Origin: JAMXLL01 sp035279875
GTDB taxonomy: Bacteria; Desulfobacterota; Binatia; Binatales; Binataceae
Reading direction: 5' to 3'
Assembly: GCA_035279875.1 (NCBI GenBank)
Contig: DATEGX010000212.1
Location: forward strand, 1-19,712
Length of the DNA: 19,712 nt
A program made the position numbers and the translations under genes. Shown here one piece after another: positions 1 to 5,932 of this stretch (positions are counted from its first letter, which is position 1; each line of letters begins with the position of its first letter). The notes beneath the pieces were generated by a model. That model was not told the DNA's origin, did not search any database, and saw nothing but the letters and a program-made list of their open reading frames with translations.

Positions 1-393
1 TCACTCGATTATGACTTTCTGGACTTCCGCGCTGAGCATCTGGTTAAATTGGACATTCGCATCAACGGCGAAGTTGTCGATGCGCTCTCGATGATTGTCC
101 ATCGCGACAAGGCCTATGAGCGCGGGCGGGCGTTGTGCGAAAAAATGCGTCAATTAATACCGCGCCAGATGTTCGAGGTGGCAATTCAGGCGGCAATTGG
201 CGTGAAAATTATAGCGCGTGAAAGCGTCAAACCGCTGCGCAAGAACGTTACTGCCAAGTGCTACGGCGGCGACATAACGCGCAAACGCAAGCTGCTTGAA
301 AAGCAAAAGGAAGGCAAAAAGCGCATGAAGCAGGTTGGCCGCGTCGAGATCCCCCAGGAGGCGTTTCTCGCCCTGCTCAAGGTCGGCGAGTAG
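1..393 (+). CDS. lepA: Elongation factor 4 (LepA), C-terminal part
   Basis: This is the last 130 codons of LepA, a ribosome-associated GTPase that back-translocates or remodels stalled ribosomes; the GTPase and central domains lie before the window. The visible part is the LepA-specific C-terminal domain. It shows the family-typical stretches VKLDIRINGEVVDALSMIVH, RQMFEVAIQAAIG, the glycine-bearing AKCYGGDITRKRKLLEKQK and the basic tail KEGKKRMKQVG, ending in IPQEAFLALLKV. The frame is open from base 1, so the gene is truncated only by the window edge. It ends 8 bases before lepB; lepA-lepB adjacency is common in bacteria and supports both calls and probable co-transcription. Confidence 0.96.
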   Translation, partial: SLDYDFLDFRAEHLVKLDIRINGEVVDALSMIVHRDKAYERGRALCEKMRQLIPRQMFEVAIQAAIGVKIIARESVKPLRKNVTAKCYGGDITRKRKLLEKQKEGKKRMKQVGRVEIPQEAFLALLKVGE

Positions 394-401
394 CGGTTCG
401 C

Positions 402-1127
402 GTGGCCCAACCGGTTCGTCAGATTCCCAAGCAGACAACGCCCGCACCCGCCAGTCCCGCCGGGACGCAGAAGTCGGCGGCGCGCGAGTATACCGAAGCG
501 TTCCTGGTCGCCCTGGTTCTCGCGATTATCCTGCGGACGTTCTTCATCCAGGCTTACAAGATTCCCTCAGGCTCGATGGAACCGACTCTGCTGGTCGGCG
601 ATCACATCATAGTCAACAAGCTCGATTACGGGTTCAGGCTGCCCGATTCGTTCTTCGGCTTCACCCCTTTGGCGGGCGAAATTCCTTACGGCCGTTATCT
701 GTTTCGGCTGGAACCAATCCATCGCGGCGATGTCGACGTGTTCGTCTTTCCTGAAGATCAGAGCAAGGACTTCATCAAGCGGGTCATCGGGATTCCCGGC
801 GACACCGTCGAAGTCAAAGCAGGGGTAGTCTATCTGAACGGTCAACGGGCGCCCGATCCGCACGCCCATTTTGAGAAATCTGCCGCCGAACGTCAGGAAA
901 GTTCGCAAGCCGACTACATGAACCCGGTGACCTTGGGACCGGATCAGTATTTCATGATGGGGGACAATCGCGACCATAGTTACGACAGCCGTTTCTGGGG
1001 ACCGGTTACGCGCGACGCGATCGAAGGCCGCGCGATGTTTATCTATTGGTCGTGCGCGGATGACACTTCGGCGCTAAGCTGCTTTTATGACGTGCGCTGG
1101 GCGCGTCTGTTGAGCGCGGTCCGGTAG
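402..1127 (+). CDS. lepB: Signal peptidase I
   Basis: This is the membrane-anchored serine protease that removes signal peptides from exported proteins on the outer face of the inner membrane. The 241-residue product has a proline/alanine-rich cytosolic N-terminus (1-27) and one membrane segment at about 32-50. The catalytic-serine box SGSMEPTL follows (Ser58), then the general-base lysine in DFIKRVIGIPGD (Lys126) and the family signature MGDNRDHSYDSR (186-197). Length and motif order fit the single-anchor LepB/SipS type. The start is GTG, 8 bases after lepA, with only a weak ribosome site. A pair of cysteines near the C-terminus (Cys218, Cys227) could form a disulfide in the periplasm, but that is inference. 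Confidence 0.95.
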   Translation: MAQPVRQIPKQTTPAPASPAGTQKSAAREYTEAFLVALVLAIILRTFFIQAYKIPSGSMEPTLLVGDHIIVNKLDYGFRLPDSFFGFTPLAGEIPYGRYLFRLEPIHRGDVDVFVFPEDQSKDFIKRVIGIPGDTVEVKAGVVYLNGQRAPDPHAHFEKSAAERQESSQADYMNPVTLGPDQYFMMGDNRDHSYDSRFWGPVTRDAIEGRAMFIYWSCADDTSALSCFYDVRWARLLSAVR

Positions 1128-1160
1128 CAACGGCGGGCTGACGACGCAGGGGGAGATGTG

Positions 1161-1835
1161 GTGGCTGACGACGTGGATACCAGGTTGGGTGCGCTGCTCG
1201 AGCAGTTGGGGACGCGCTTCGAATTGGTGCTCGAAGCAGTCACAGGTTTCGGTGGCCGAATTGACGCGCTGCGCGAGGAGATGGTCGGGCAGTTCGCCGA
1301 AGTCGGCAAACAGATTCGCTTTCTCTCGGATCGGATTGCGGAGAATCGCGAGGGGATTGCCGCCAACCGCGCCGATCTCGGCGCCGAAATGGTTCGCCTG
1401 GGCGAGATGATTGGTGCAACGCGGGTTGAATTGCGCGAGCAGATAACCGCGAGTCGTGACGAATCGCCCAGCGGTCCCGCGGGCGACGCCGATTCGCGAG
1501 CCCTGCTGGCCGAAGAATTGGCGCGCGCCAACGGCGATATAAATGCGCGGATCAGCCGCGAGATCGCCGCGGTGGGCGAGTCGATGCGTAAGGAATTGTC
1601 GGCCGCACGCGAGCATCTGGGCCGCGATTTGCCGGCAGCCGCAGCCGGCGTCCGCGCGCAGATTTCGTCGTCGTCAGACGCGGTGGTTAAGCACCTCGAC
1701 GCTGAATTGAAGCAGACCAACAAGGCCCTGGCGACGCTCTCGCGCAAGTTCGAACGCTTCGATGATCGCGTGACAGTTCAGACCAAAGATCAGGAGCAGC
1801 GCCTGCGCAAACTCGAACGTCGCGCCGCCCGCTAA
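1161..1835 (+). CDS. Coiled-coil protein of unknown function
   Basis: I do not recognise a named family. The 224-residue product is almost entirely charged and helical, rich in Ala, Glu, Arg and Leu with heptad-like spacing (for example RIDALREEM, RIAENREGIAANRADLGAEM, ISREIAAVGESMRKEL). A short Ser/Pro/Gly-rich break occurs near residues 109-115. It has no signal peptide, no membrane segment and no cysteines. It resembles generic chemotaxis-receptor-like or apolipoprotein-like coiled coils, and similarity to those would be compositional. GGGGGAG at 1149-1155 is a strong ribosome site and favours the second of two tandem GTG codons, at 1161. The gene sits 33 bases after lepB and before the pyr leader, so it probably closes the lepA-lepB unit. 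Confidence 0.7.
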   Translation: MADDVDTRLGALLEQLGTRFELVLEAVTGFGGRIDALREEMVGQFAEVGKQIRFLSDRIAENREGIAANRADLGAEMVRLGEMIGATRVELREQITASRDESPSGPAGDADSRALLAEELARANGDINARISREIAAVGESMRKELSAAREHLGRDLPAAAAGVRAQISSSSDAVVKHLDAELKQTNKALATLSRKFERFDDRVTVQTKDQEQRLRKLERRAAR

Positions 1836-1900
1836 GCAACCGAGATTGCTTCGGCAGTGGAAAAAAGCGTGGCTCGGGGGATTCGCCTCGCGATGATGAA

Positions 1901-1930
1901 TTGACCGCGCTGCTGGCCGGGCGATAGATT
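1901..1930 (+). promoter_or_regulatory. Candidate sigma70 promoter of the pyr operon
   Basis: TTGACC at 1901-1906 (5 of 6 to the -35 consensus) is followed 18 bases later by TAGATT at 1925-1930 (4 of 6 to the -10 consensus). The expected transcript start, about 1935-1938, falls at the first bases of the PyrR-type hairpin. This is the right order for an attenuated operon but leaves almost no 5' single-stranded tail. A start a few bases upstream would fit better, so the exact hexamers are uncertain. Confidence 0.5.
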
Positions 1931-1934
1931 AAAA

Positions 1935-2005
1935 GCACCTTTAAATCGCTCCTGAGAGGGCGGCAAGGTGAGGCAATGGCAGTAGTATGGAATTGGTCCG
2001 GGTGC
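1935..2005 (+). promoter_or_regulatory. Possible antiterminator pairing in the pyr leader
   Basis: GCACCT at 1935-1940 can pair with GGGTGC at 2000-2005 (five Watson-Crick pairs and one T-G). This uses the 5' arm of the PyrR hairpin and the 5' arm of the terminator, so it would exclude both, as the model requires for the PyrR-free state. Only six pairs are visible by eye and no energy was computed, so this is the weakest element of the leader model. Confidence 0.35.
1936..1970 (+). promoter_or_regulatory. PyrR-binding RNA hairpin (anti-antiterminator)
   Basis: The segment TCCTGAGAGGGCGGCAAGG at 1950-1968 contains both conserved blocks of the known PyrR-binding loop, GAGAGG and GCAAGG, in the right order and spacing. 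It folds as expected. The lower stem is CACCTT (1936-1941) with AAGGTG (1965-1970). An asymmetric internal loop follows. The upper stem is CGCTC (1947-1951) with GGGCG (1958-1962, one T-G pair), capped by the hexaloop CTGAGA (1952-1957), which fits the CNGAGA pattern. In Bacillus-type attenuation, UMP- or UTP-bound PyrR holds this hairpin closed, frees the downstream terminator and stops transcription. The adjacent pyrR gene supports the call. Confidence 0.88.
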
Positions 2006-2027
2006 GTTCGCACGCCGGTTTTCTTTT
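1998..2027 (+). terminator. Intrinsic terminator of the pyr attenuator
   Basis: The stem is CCGG (1998-2001) plus GTGC (2002-2005), loop GTTC (2006-2009), GCAC (2010-2013), one bulged G, and CCGG (2015-2018). TTTTCTTTT (2019-2027) follows directly. It lies 28 bases after the PyrR hairpin and 46 bases before the pyrR start. That places it to control the downstream operon rather than end the upstream gene, whose stop is 162 bases away. Confidence 0.88.
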
Positions 2028-2073
2028 GCCCCGAAGATAGCCCCGAAGCCGCCGCGTGCGAGTCGCGCGTGCG

Positions 2074-2619
2074 ATGACCTCGAAGCCGTCAGTAGCGCTG
2101 GACGCGGAAGCGATCGCACGCTGCGTAAAGCGCGTCGCGCGCGAAATTGTCGAGCACAACGGCGGTGGGGACCATCTCGCACTGGTCGGAATCGTACGGC
2201 GGGGCGCGAACCTCGCCGAGCGGATCGCGGCAGAGATCGAGCGGGACGGCGCGGGGCGGATTCCGGTGGGTACGCTGGACATTTCTTCCTATCGCGACGA
2301 CGGCAAGGGTGCCCCCGGCGATCCCCGCCTGCTGGGACGCAATATTCCATTCGCACTGGACGGCGGACGGGTAGTCCTGATCGACGACGTGCTCTACACC
2401 GGCCGCACGGTTCGTGCCGCGCTGACCGCGCTCGAGGATCTCGGCCGTCCCGAATCCGTGCAACTCGCGGTGCTGGTGGATCGCGGGCAACGTGAATTGC
2501 CGATCCGCGCGGACTATGTGGGCAGGAATATTGCCGCGCCAAGCGGACAGCGAGTCTACGTCAAGTTGAGCGAAATTGACGGCGTCGATGCCGTCCTGGT
2601 CGGTGAGGGCAAATCCTAG
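2074..2619 (+). CDS. pyrR: PyrR: pyr operon attenuation regulator / uracil phosphoribosyltransferase
   Basis: PyrR senses UMP/UTP against PRPP and binds pyr leader RNA; many members also convert uracil and PRPP to UMP. The product shows the family's landmarks in order: ALVGIVRRGANLAERIA, the TLDISSYRDD segment, the PRPP loop VVLIDDVLYTGRTV (100-113), and AVLVDRGQRELPIRADYVGR. I chose ATG 2074 over the in-frame GTG 2056: it gives 181 residues, the length of Bacillus subtilis PyrR, and aligns the N-terminus. Neither start has a good ribosome site. The helix carrying basic RNA-contact residues in B. subtilis PyrR stays basic here (CVKRVAREIVEH), consistent with RNA binding. The gene lies just below its own attenuator and overlaps the next gene by one base. 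Confidence 0.95.
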   Translation: MTSKPSVALDAEAIARCVKRVAREIVEHNGGGDHLALVGIVRRGANLAERIAAEIERDGAGRIPVGTLDISSYRDDGKGAPGDPRLLGRNIPFALDGGRVVLIDDVLYTGRTVRAALTALEDLGRPESVQLAVLVDRGQRELPIRADYVGRNIAAPSGQRVYVKLSEIDGVDAVLVGEGKS

Positions 2620-4562
2620 TGCCGCGGCTGCCGAAATTCGATTTGGTCTCGATCGAGGATCTGGCGATTTCCGAAATCGAGCGAATTTTCGAGTTGGCCG
2701 ATTCTATCGAGAAAGCTCTGGCCAGCGGCAAAACCATGACCGTCGCTGACGGCCTGATTATGGCGACGCTGTTTTACGAGCCCTCGACCCGTACGCGACT
2801 GAGCTTCGAGTCGGCGATGCATCGGCTCGGTGGTGCAGTAATCAGTTCGCCCGATATGCATGCGTCGTCGGCCGCCAAGGGCGAGAGCCTGGCCGACACA
2901 GTGCGAGTCGTATCCTCATACTCGGACGTAATCGTTGTGCGCCATCCGTATGACGGGGCGGCGCGCGTGGCGGCGGAATACGCTCACGTACCGGTAATCA
3001 ACGCAGGTGACGGGAGCCGCGAGCATCCGACCCAGACGCTTTGCGACCTGTACGTTCTCAGGCGCAAAAAGGGCCGCCTCAAGGGACTGACCGTGGCAAT
3101 CTGCGGCGATCTCAAATTCGGCCGCACCGTCCATTCGCTCATCTACGCACTGGCGCGCTTCGGCGCGAATATCGTTACTGTGCCGTTCGGCGGGATGGAC
3201 GTTCCGCAATACGTACTCGAGCGGGTCGCGGCCGAGCGCAATTACCGTTTTTCGACAGTTTCGATCGACGAGCTGAAGTCGCAGGCGGGTGGCCTCGATG
3301 CGCTCTACCTGACGCCCAGCGCGCCGCATCAGATGGCATTGTTTACGGGCGAGAATCCGCTCGAAAATATTCCAGCGGCGCGGCCGCCGACCGCGCTGGA
3401 CGCCTTTTACGTCACCCGGCTGCAACGCGAGCGGCTGCCCGACAAGGGCGATGCTCAGGGCGCCTATGTGCATTTCGACGCACGGGCGTTGCGCACCAGC
3501 CGTTCGCATGAAGCGGTCGTGATGCATCCACTGCCGCGCACCGACGAACTGGCATACGAACTCGATAGCGATCCGCGGGCAGTTTATTTCGAGCAGGCGG
3601 CCGCGGGCGTACCGGTCAGGATGGCGCTGATCGCCTGGATGCTGGAGGGCTCTTCGGGTGCGCGCGAAGTTGTGGCGACACGAGAGCCGGCGATCGCATT
3701 CAAGGCTGCGCCGGCGCCGCGCTGCGCCAACGCAACCTGCATCACTCGACACGAGAGCTCATACCTGCGGCCACGTTTCCGCCTCGCGCCCAGCGCCAAT
3801 CGTACGATCCTGTCCTTGCGCTGCGATTTCTGCGAGCGCGAACTGAAGGTCGATTATGTCGGCCATACGAGTTCGCGCCGTTATTACCATTTTGACGAGA
3901 ATCTTTACGGTTACGTGCACCAATGGATCGAAGAGGGGACGCTGGCGGTTTTCGATACGGTCAAGGAGGCCGAGGAGCGCAATTACGAGCCGTATCGGCG
4001 CGGCCCCCAGCGCGAGATTATGGATAGCGGCGAGATAGCCCGCGCCTGCGAGGCGATGGCCGCGCAGATTATCGCCGACGCAATTGATCCGACAGCGCTC
4101 GCGATCGTTGGTGTGGTGAGCCGCGGTGCGATGCTGGCGATGCGCTTGCGGGGCTTGATCGAGGCGCGCACGGGAGTGCGGCCGCCTTGCGCCGCGCTGG
4201 ATGTTTATGCCGGCGGAACCGCGCTCAGCTCGTTCGACGGTCCGGAGCGGCTCGACGTCGATGGGCGCACGATCGTGCTGGTCGACGACGTTATCAACAG
4301 CGGCTGGACGGTCCAGCGCGCGATGACCACGCTCTGGCAGCACGGGCGCCCGGCCGCGGTGAAGCTTGCGGTGCTGATCGATCGCGGTCATCGCGCGCTG
4401 CCTATAAGGGCCAACTATATCGGCAAGAGTATTCCGACGGCGCGCGCCGACCGCGTCCAGGTGCGGATCGGCCCGATCGACGCTGAGGGGCGCAAACCCG
4501 CGGATCGGGTGCTGCTGTACTCGATGCTCGAATCGTTGAAAGAGCCGGAGAGCCTGCCGTGA
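2619..4562 (+). CDS. pyrB: Aspartate carbamoyltransferase fused to a PyrI-type zinc domain and a PyrR-like domain
   Basis: Residues 1-342 are an ATCase catalytic chain (carbamoyl phosphate + aspartate to carbamoyl aspartate). Catalytic residues are present: STRT (56-59), Lys87 of the 80s loop, Arg108, His136, Gln139, Arg169, the TRLQ aspartate site (Arg267, Gln269) and HPLPRTDE (303-310). About 34 extra residues precede TRLQ, flanked by LDALYLT and LDAFYVT. Residues about 367-409 match the PyrI zinc domain: Cys369-x4-Cys374...Cys402-x2-Cys405 within RCANATCIT and LRCDFCEREL; PyrI's allosteric nucleotide-binding domain is absent. Residues 410-468 are an unassigned Tyr/Glu-rich linker. Residues about 469-620 are PyrR-like (IVGVVSRGAMLAMRL, DRGHRALPIRANYIGK), but the PRPP loop reads VLVDDVINSGWTV instead of ...YTGRTV. 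GTG start overlaps the pyrR stop by one base; GAGGG at 2605-2609. Confidence 0.93.
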   Translation: MPRLPKFDLVSIEDLAISEIERIFELADSIEKALASGKTMTVADGLIMATLFYEPSTRTRLSFESAMHRLGGAVISSPDMHASSAAKGESLADTVRVVSSYSDVIVVRHPYDGAARVAAEYAHVPVINAGDGSREHPTQTLCDLYVLRRKKGRLKGLTVAICGDLKFGRTVHSLIYALARFGANIVTVPFGGMDVPQYVLERVAAERNYRFSTVSIDELKSQAGGLDALYLTPSAPHQMALFTGENPLENIPAARPPTALDAFYVTRLQRERLPDKGDAQGAYVHFDARALRTSRSHEAVVMHPLPRTDELAYELDSDPRAVYFEQAAAGVPVRMALIAWMLEGSSGAREVVATREPAIAFKAAPAPRCANATCITRHESSYLRPRFRLAPSANRTILSLRCDFCERELKVDYVGHTSSRRYYHFDENLYGYVHQWIEEGTLAVFDTVKEAEERNYEPYRRGPQREIMDSGEIARACEAMAAQIIADAIDPTALAIVGVVSRGAMLAMRLRGLIEARTGVRPPCAALDVYAGGTALSSFDGPERLDVDGRTIVLVDDVINSGWTVQRAMTTLWQHGRPAAVKLAVLIDRGHRALPIRANYIGKSIPTARADRVQVRIGPIDAEGRKPADRVLLYSMLESLKEPESLP

Positions 4563-5932
4563 CGCGGATGCTTCTCAGGGGTGGACGGGTTATCGATCCG
4601 CTGCAGGGTATCGATGATGTCTACGACGTCGAGATTGCAGATGCTGAAATCGAGTCTTGCGAACCAGCCGGCGCGCTTCCCGTTCCCGGCGGCATCGAGG
4701 TGCTCGACTGCCGTGGATTGTGGGTGGTGCCAGGTTTGATCGATCCGCACGTCCATCTGCGCGATCCCGGCTTCCCTGAGAAAGAGACGATTGAGACCGG
4801 CTTGGCCGCGGCAGCGGCGGGAGGATTCACGGCAGTTGCGGCGATGGCCAATACCTCGCCGGTCAACGATACGCCGGAGATCGCGCGCTACATGATCGAT
4901 CGAGCGCGTGACGCCGGCGGTACGCGGCTGCTACCAGTGTCGGCGGTCACAATCGGCTCGCAAGGAAGTGAGATGGTGGACTTTGCCCCGATGGTCGAGG
5001 CCGGGGCGCGCCTTCTTTCCGACGACGGCGTCCCGATCGATGATCAGGCCGTGCTTTTGCGCGCCTTTGACGAGGCGAGGCGGGCCGGCTTCGCTATTTC
5101 ACTGCATGAAGAGGATCGGGCGCTAACCGGCAACGGCGCGATGAATGCCGGCGAAGCTTCGAAACGACTGGGGGTGGCCGGGATACCGCCGGCCGCCGAG
5201 AGTGACCGGGTGCGCCGCGACCTGGCGCTCGCACTCGGCTCCGAGGCGCCGGTCCATCTCGCCCATGTCTCGACAGCAGCAACGGTGGAATATATCCGCG
5301 CAGCGAAAAAGCGCGGCGCTAACCTCACCTGCGAAGTCACACCGCATCATTTCACCCTGGATGACGCCGCTGTCCTGCAATGGGGGCCGAATGCCCGGAT
5401 GGCGCCGCCGCTACGGGGACGCCCTGATATCGAAGCGCTGTGGGCGGCGATGGCTGACGGGACTATCGACATGATCGCGACCGATCACGCCCCGCACGAT
5501 CCCGCTTCCAAGATGATGGATCGACTGGGCGAGGCATTTGCGTCCGGCAGGCCGGCGGGACGTCTCACGGTAGATCAGGCGGAAACGCTGGCGCATGCGG
5601 CCAACGGCGTGATCGGGATGGAAACCGCGCTTGGGCTGGCGCTTGGCCTGGTCCGTCGCGGTGTGATCAGCGCTGCGCGAATGGTCGAAATGATGTCGCT
5701 CAATCCCGCGCGGTTGCTTCGCATGAGCGCGCACGGCACGCTGGCGGCTGGTGCATCTGCGGATCTTACGATTATCGATCCGGAGCTTGATTGGACGGTC
5801 GATCCGCAGGTGTTCAAATCGAAAAGCCGCAACACCCCGTTCACCGGAATGAGATTGAAGGGTAAAGCGTTGATAACCATCGTGGCGGGCCGGATCGTCT
5901 TCGATAGCCGCGCCGAAGCGGGAGCCCGTTGA
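4559..5932 (+). CDS. pyrC: Dihydroorotase
   Basis: This zinc-dependent enzyme cyclises carbamoyl aspartate to dihydroorotate, the third step of UMP synthesis. The 457-residue product has the metal motif DPHVHLRDPG (His64, His66, substrate Arg68). It also has the LLSDDGVP segment typical of class I bacterial enzymes, which use an Asp rather than a carboxylated Lys near the metal. Further metal or substrate histidines are at SLHEED (183) and HLAHVST (236), and the catalytic Asp309 is in ATDHAPHD. The length is near the usual 430 residues. GTG overlaps the pyrB stop as GTGA (4 bases) and GGAGAG lies upstream at about 4547-4552, indicating translational coupling. All expected catalytic residues are seen, so it should be active. 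Confidence 0.96.
   Translation: MTRMLLRGGRVIDPLQGIDDVYDVEIADAEIESCEPAGALPVPGGIEVLDCRGLWVVPGLIDPHVHLRDPGFPEKETIETGLAAAAAGGFTAVAAMANTSPVNDTPEIARYMIDRARDAGGTRLLPVSAVTIGSQGSEMVDFAPMVEAGARLLSDDGVPIDDQAVLLRAFDEARRAGFAISLHEEDRALTGNGAMNAGEASKRLGVAGIPPAAESDRVRRDLALALGSEAPVHLAHVSTAATVEYIRAAKKRGANLTCEVTPHHFTLDDAAVLQWGPNARMAPPLRGRPDIEALWAAMADGTIDMIATDHAPHDPASKMMDRLGEAFASGRPAGRLTVDQAETLAHAANGVIGMETALGLALGLVRRGVISAARMVEMMSLNPARLLRMSAHGTLAAGASADLTIIDPELDWTVDPQVFKSKSRNTPFTGMRLKGKALITIVAGRIVFDSRAEAGAR

Noticed and set aside
1834..1851. AAGCAA/TTGCTT hairpin at the stop codon of the coiled-coil gene, as a terminator
   Set aside because: AT-rich 6-base stem with no T tract after it on either strand.
2056..2073. 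GTG 2056 as the pyrR start
   Set aside because: It adds six residues not expected from the family; ATG 2074 gives the 181-residue length of B. subtilis PyrR, and neither site has a ribosome-binding advantage.
1832..2542. Long minus-strand open frame (236 codons) opposite pyrR and its leader
   Set aside because: Arg/Pro/Ala-rich translation with no motif. It is the antisense of pyrR and the attenuator, typical of high-GC shadow frames.
3294..3417. The extra ATCase residues as a frameshift or sequencing error
   Set aside because: The insertion is a multiple of three, and both flanks stay in frame with all catalytic residues present, so a real insertion is more likely.
2916..3752. 278-codon minus-strand open frame opposite pyrB
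   Set aside because: Antisense shadow of the well-conserved ATCase sequence, with no recognisable protein features.
3720..3836. The four cysteines as a generic zinc ribbon or DNA-binding finger
   Set aside because: Spacing and flanking residues match the PyrI zinc domain far better, and the position directly after a PyrB chain fits that role.
5929..5931. TTG 5929 as the carA start
   Set aside because: The ATG one codon later overlaps the pyrC stop in the common TGATG form and has a properly spaced GGGAG.
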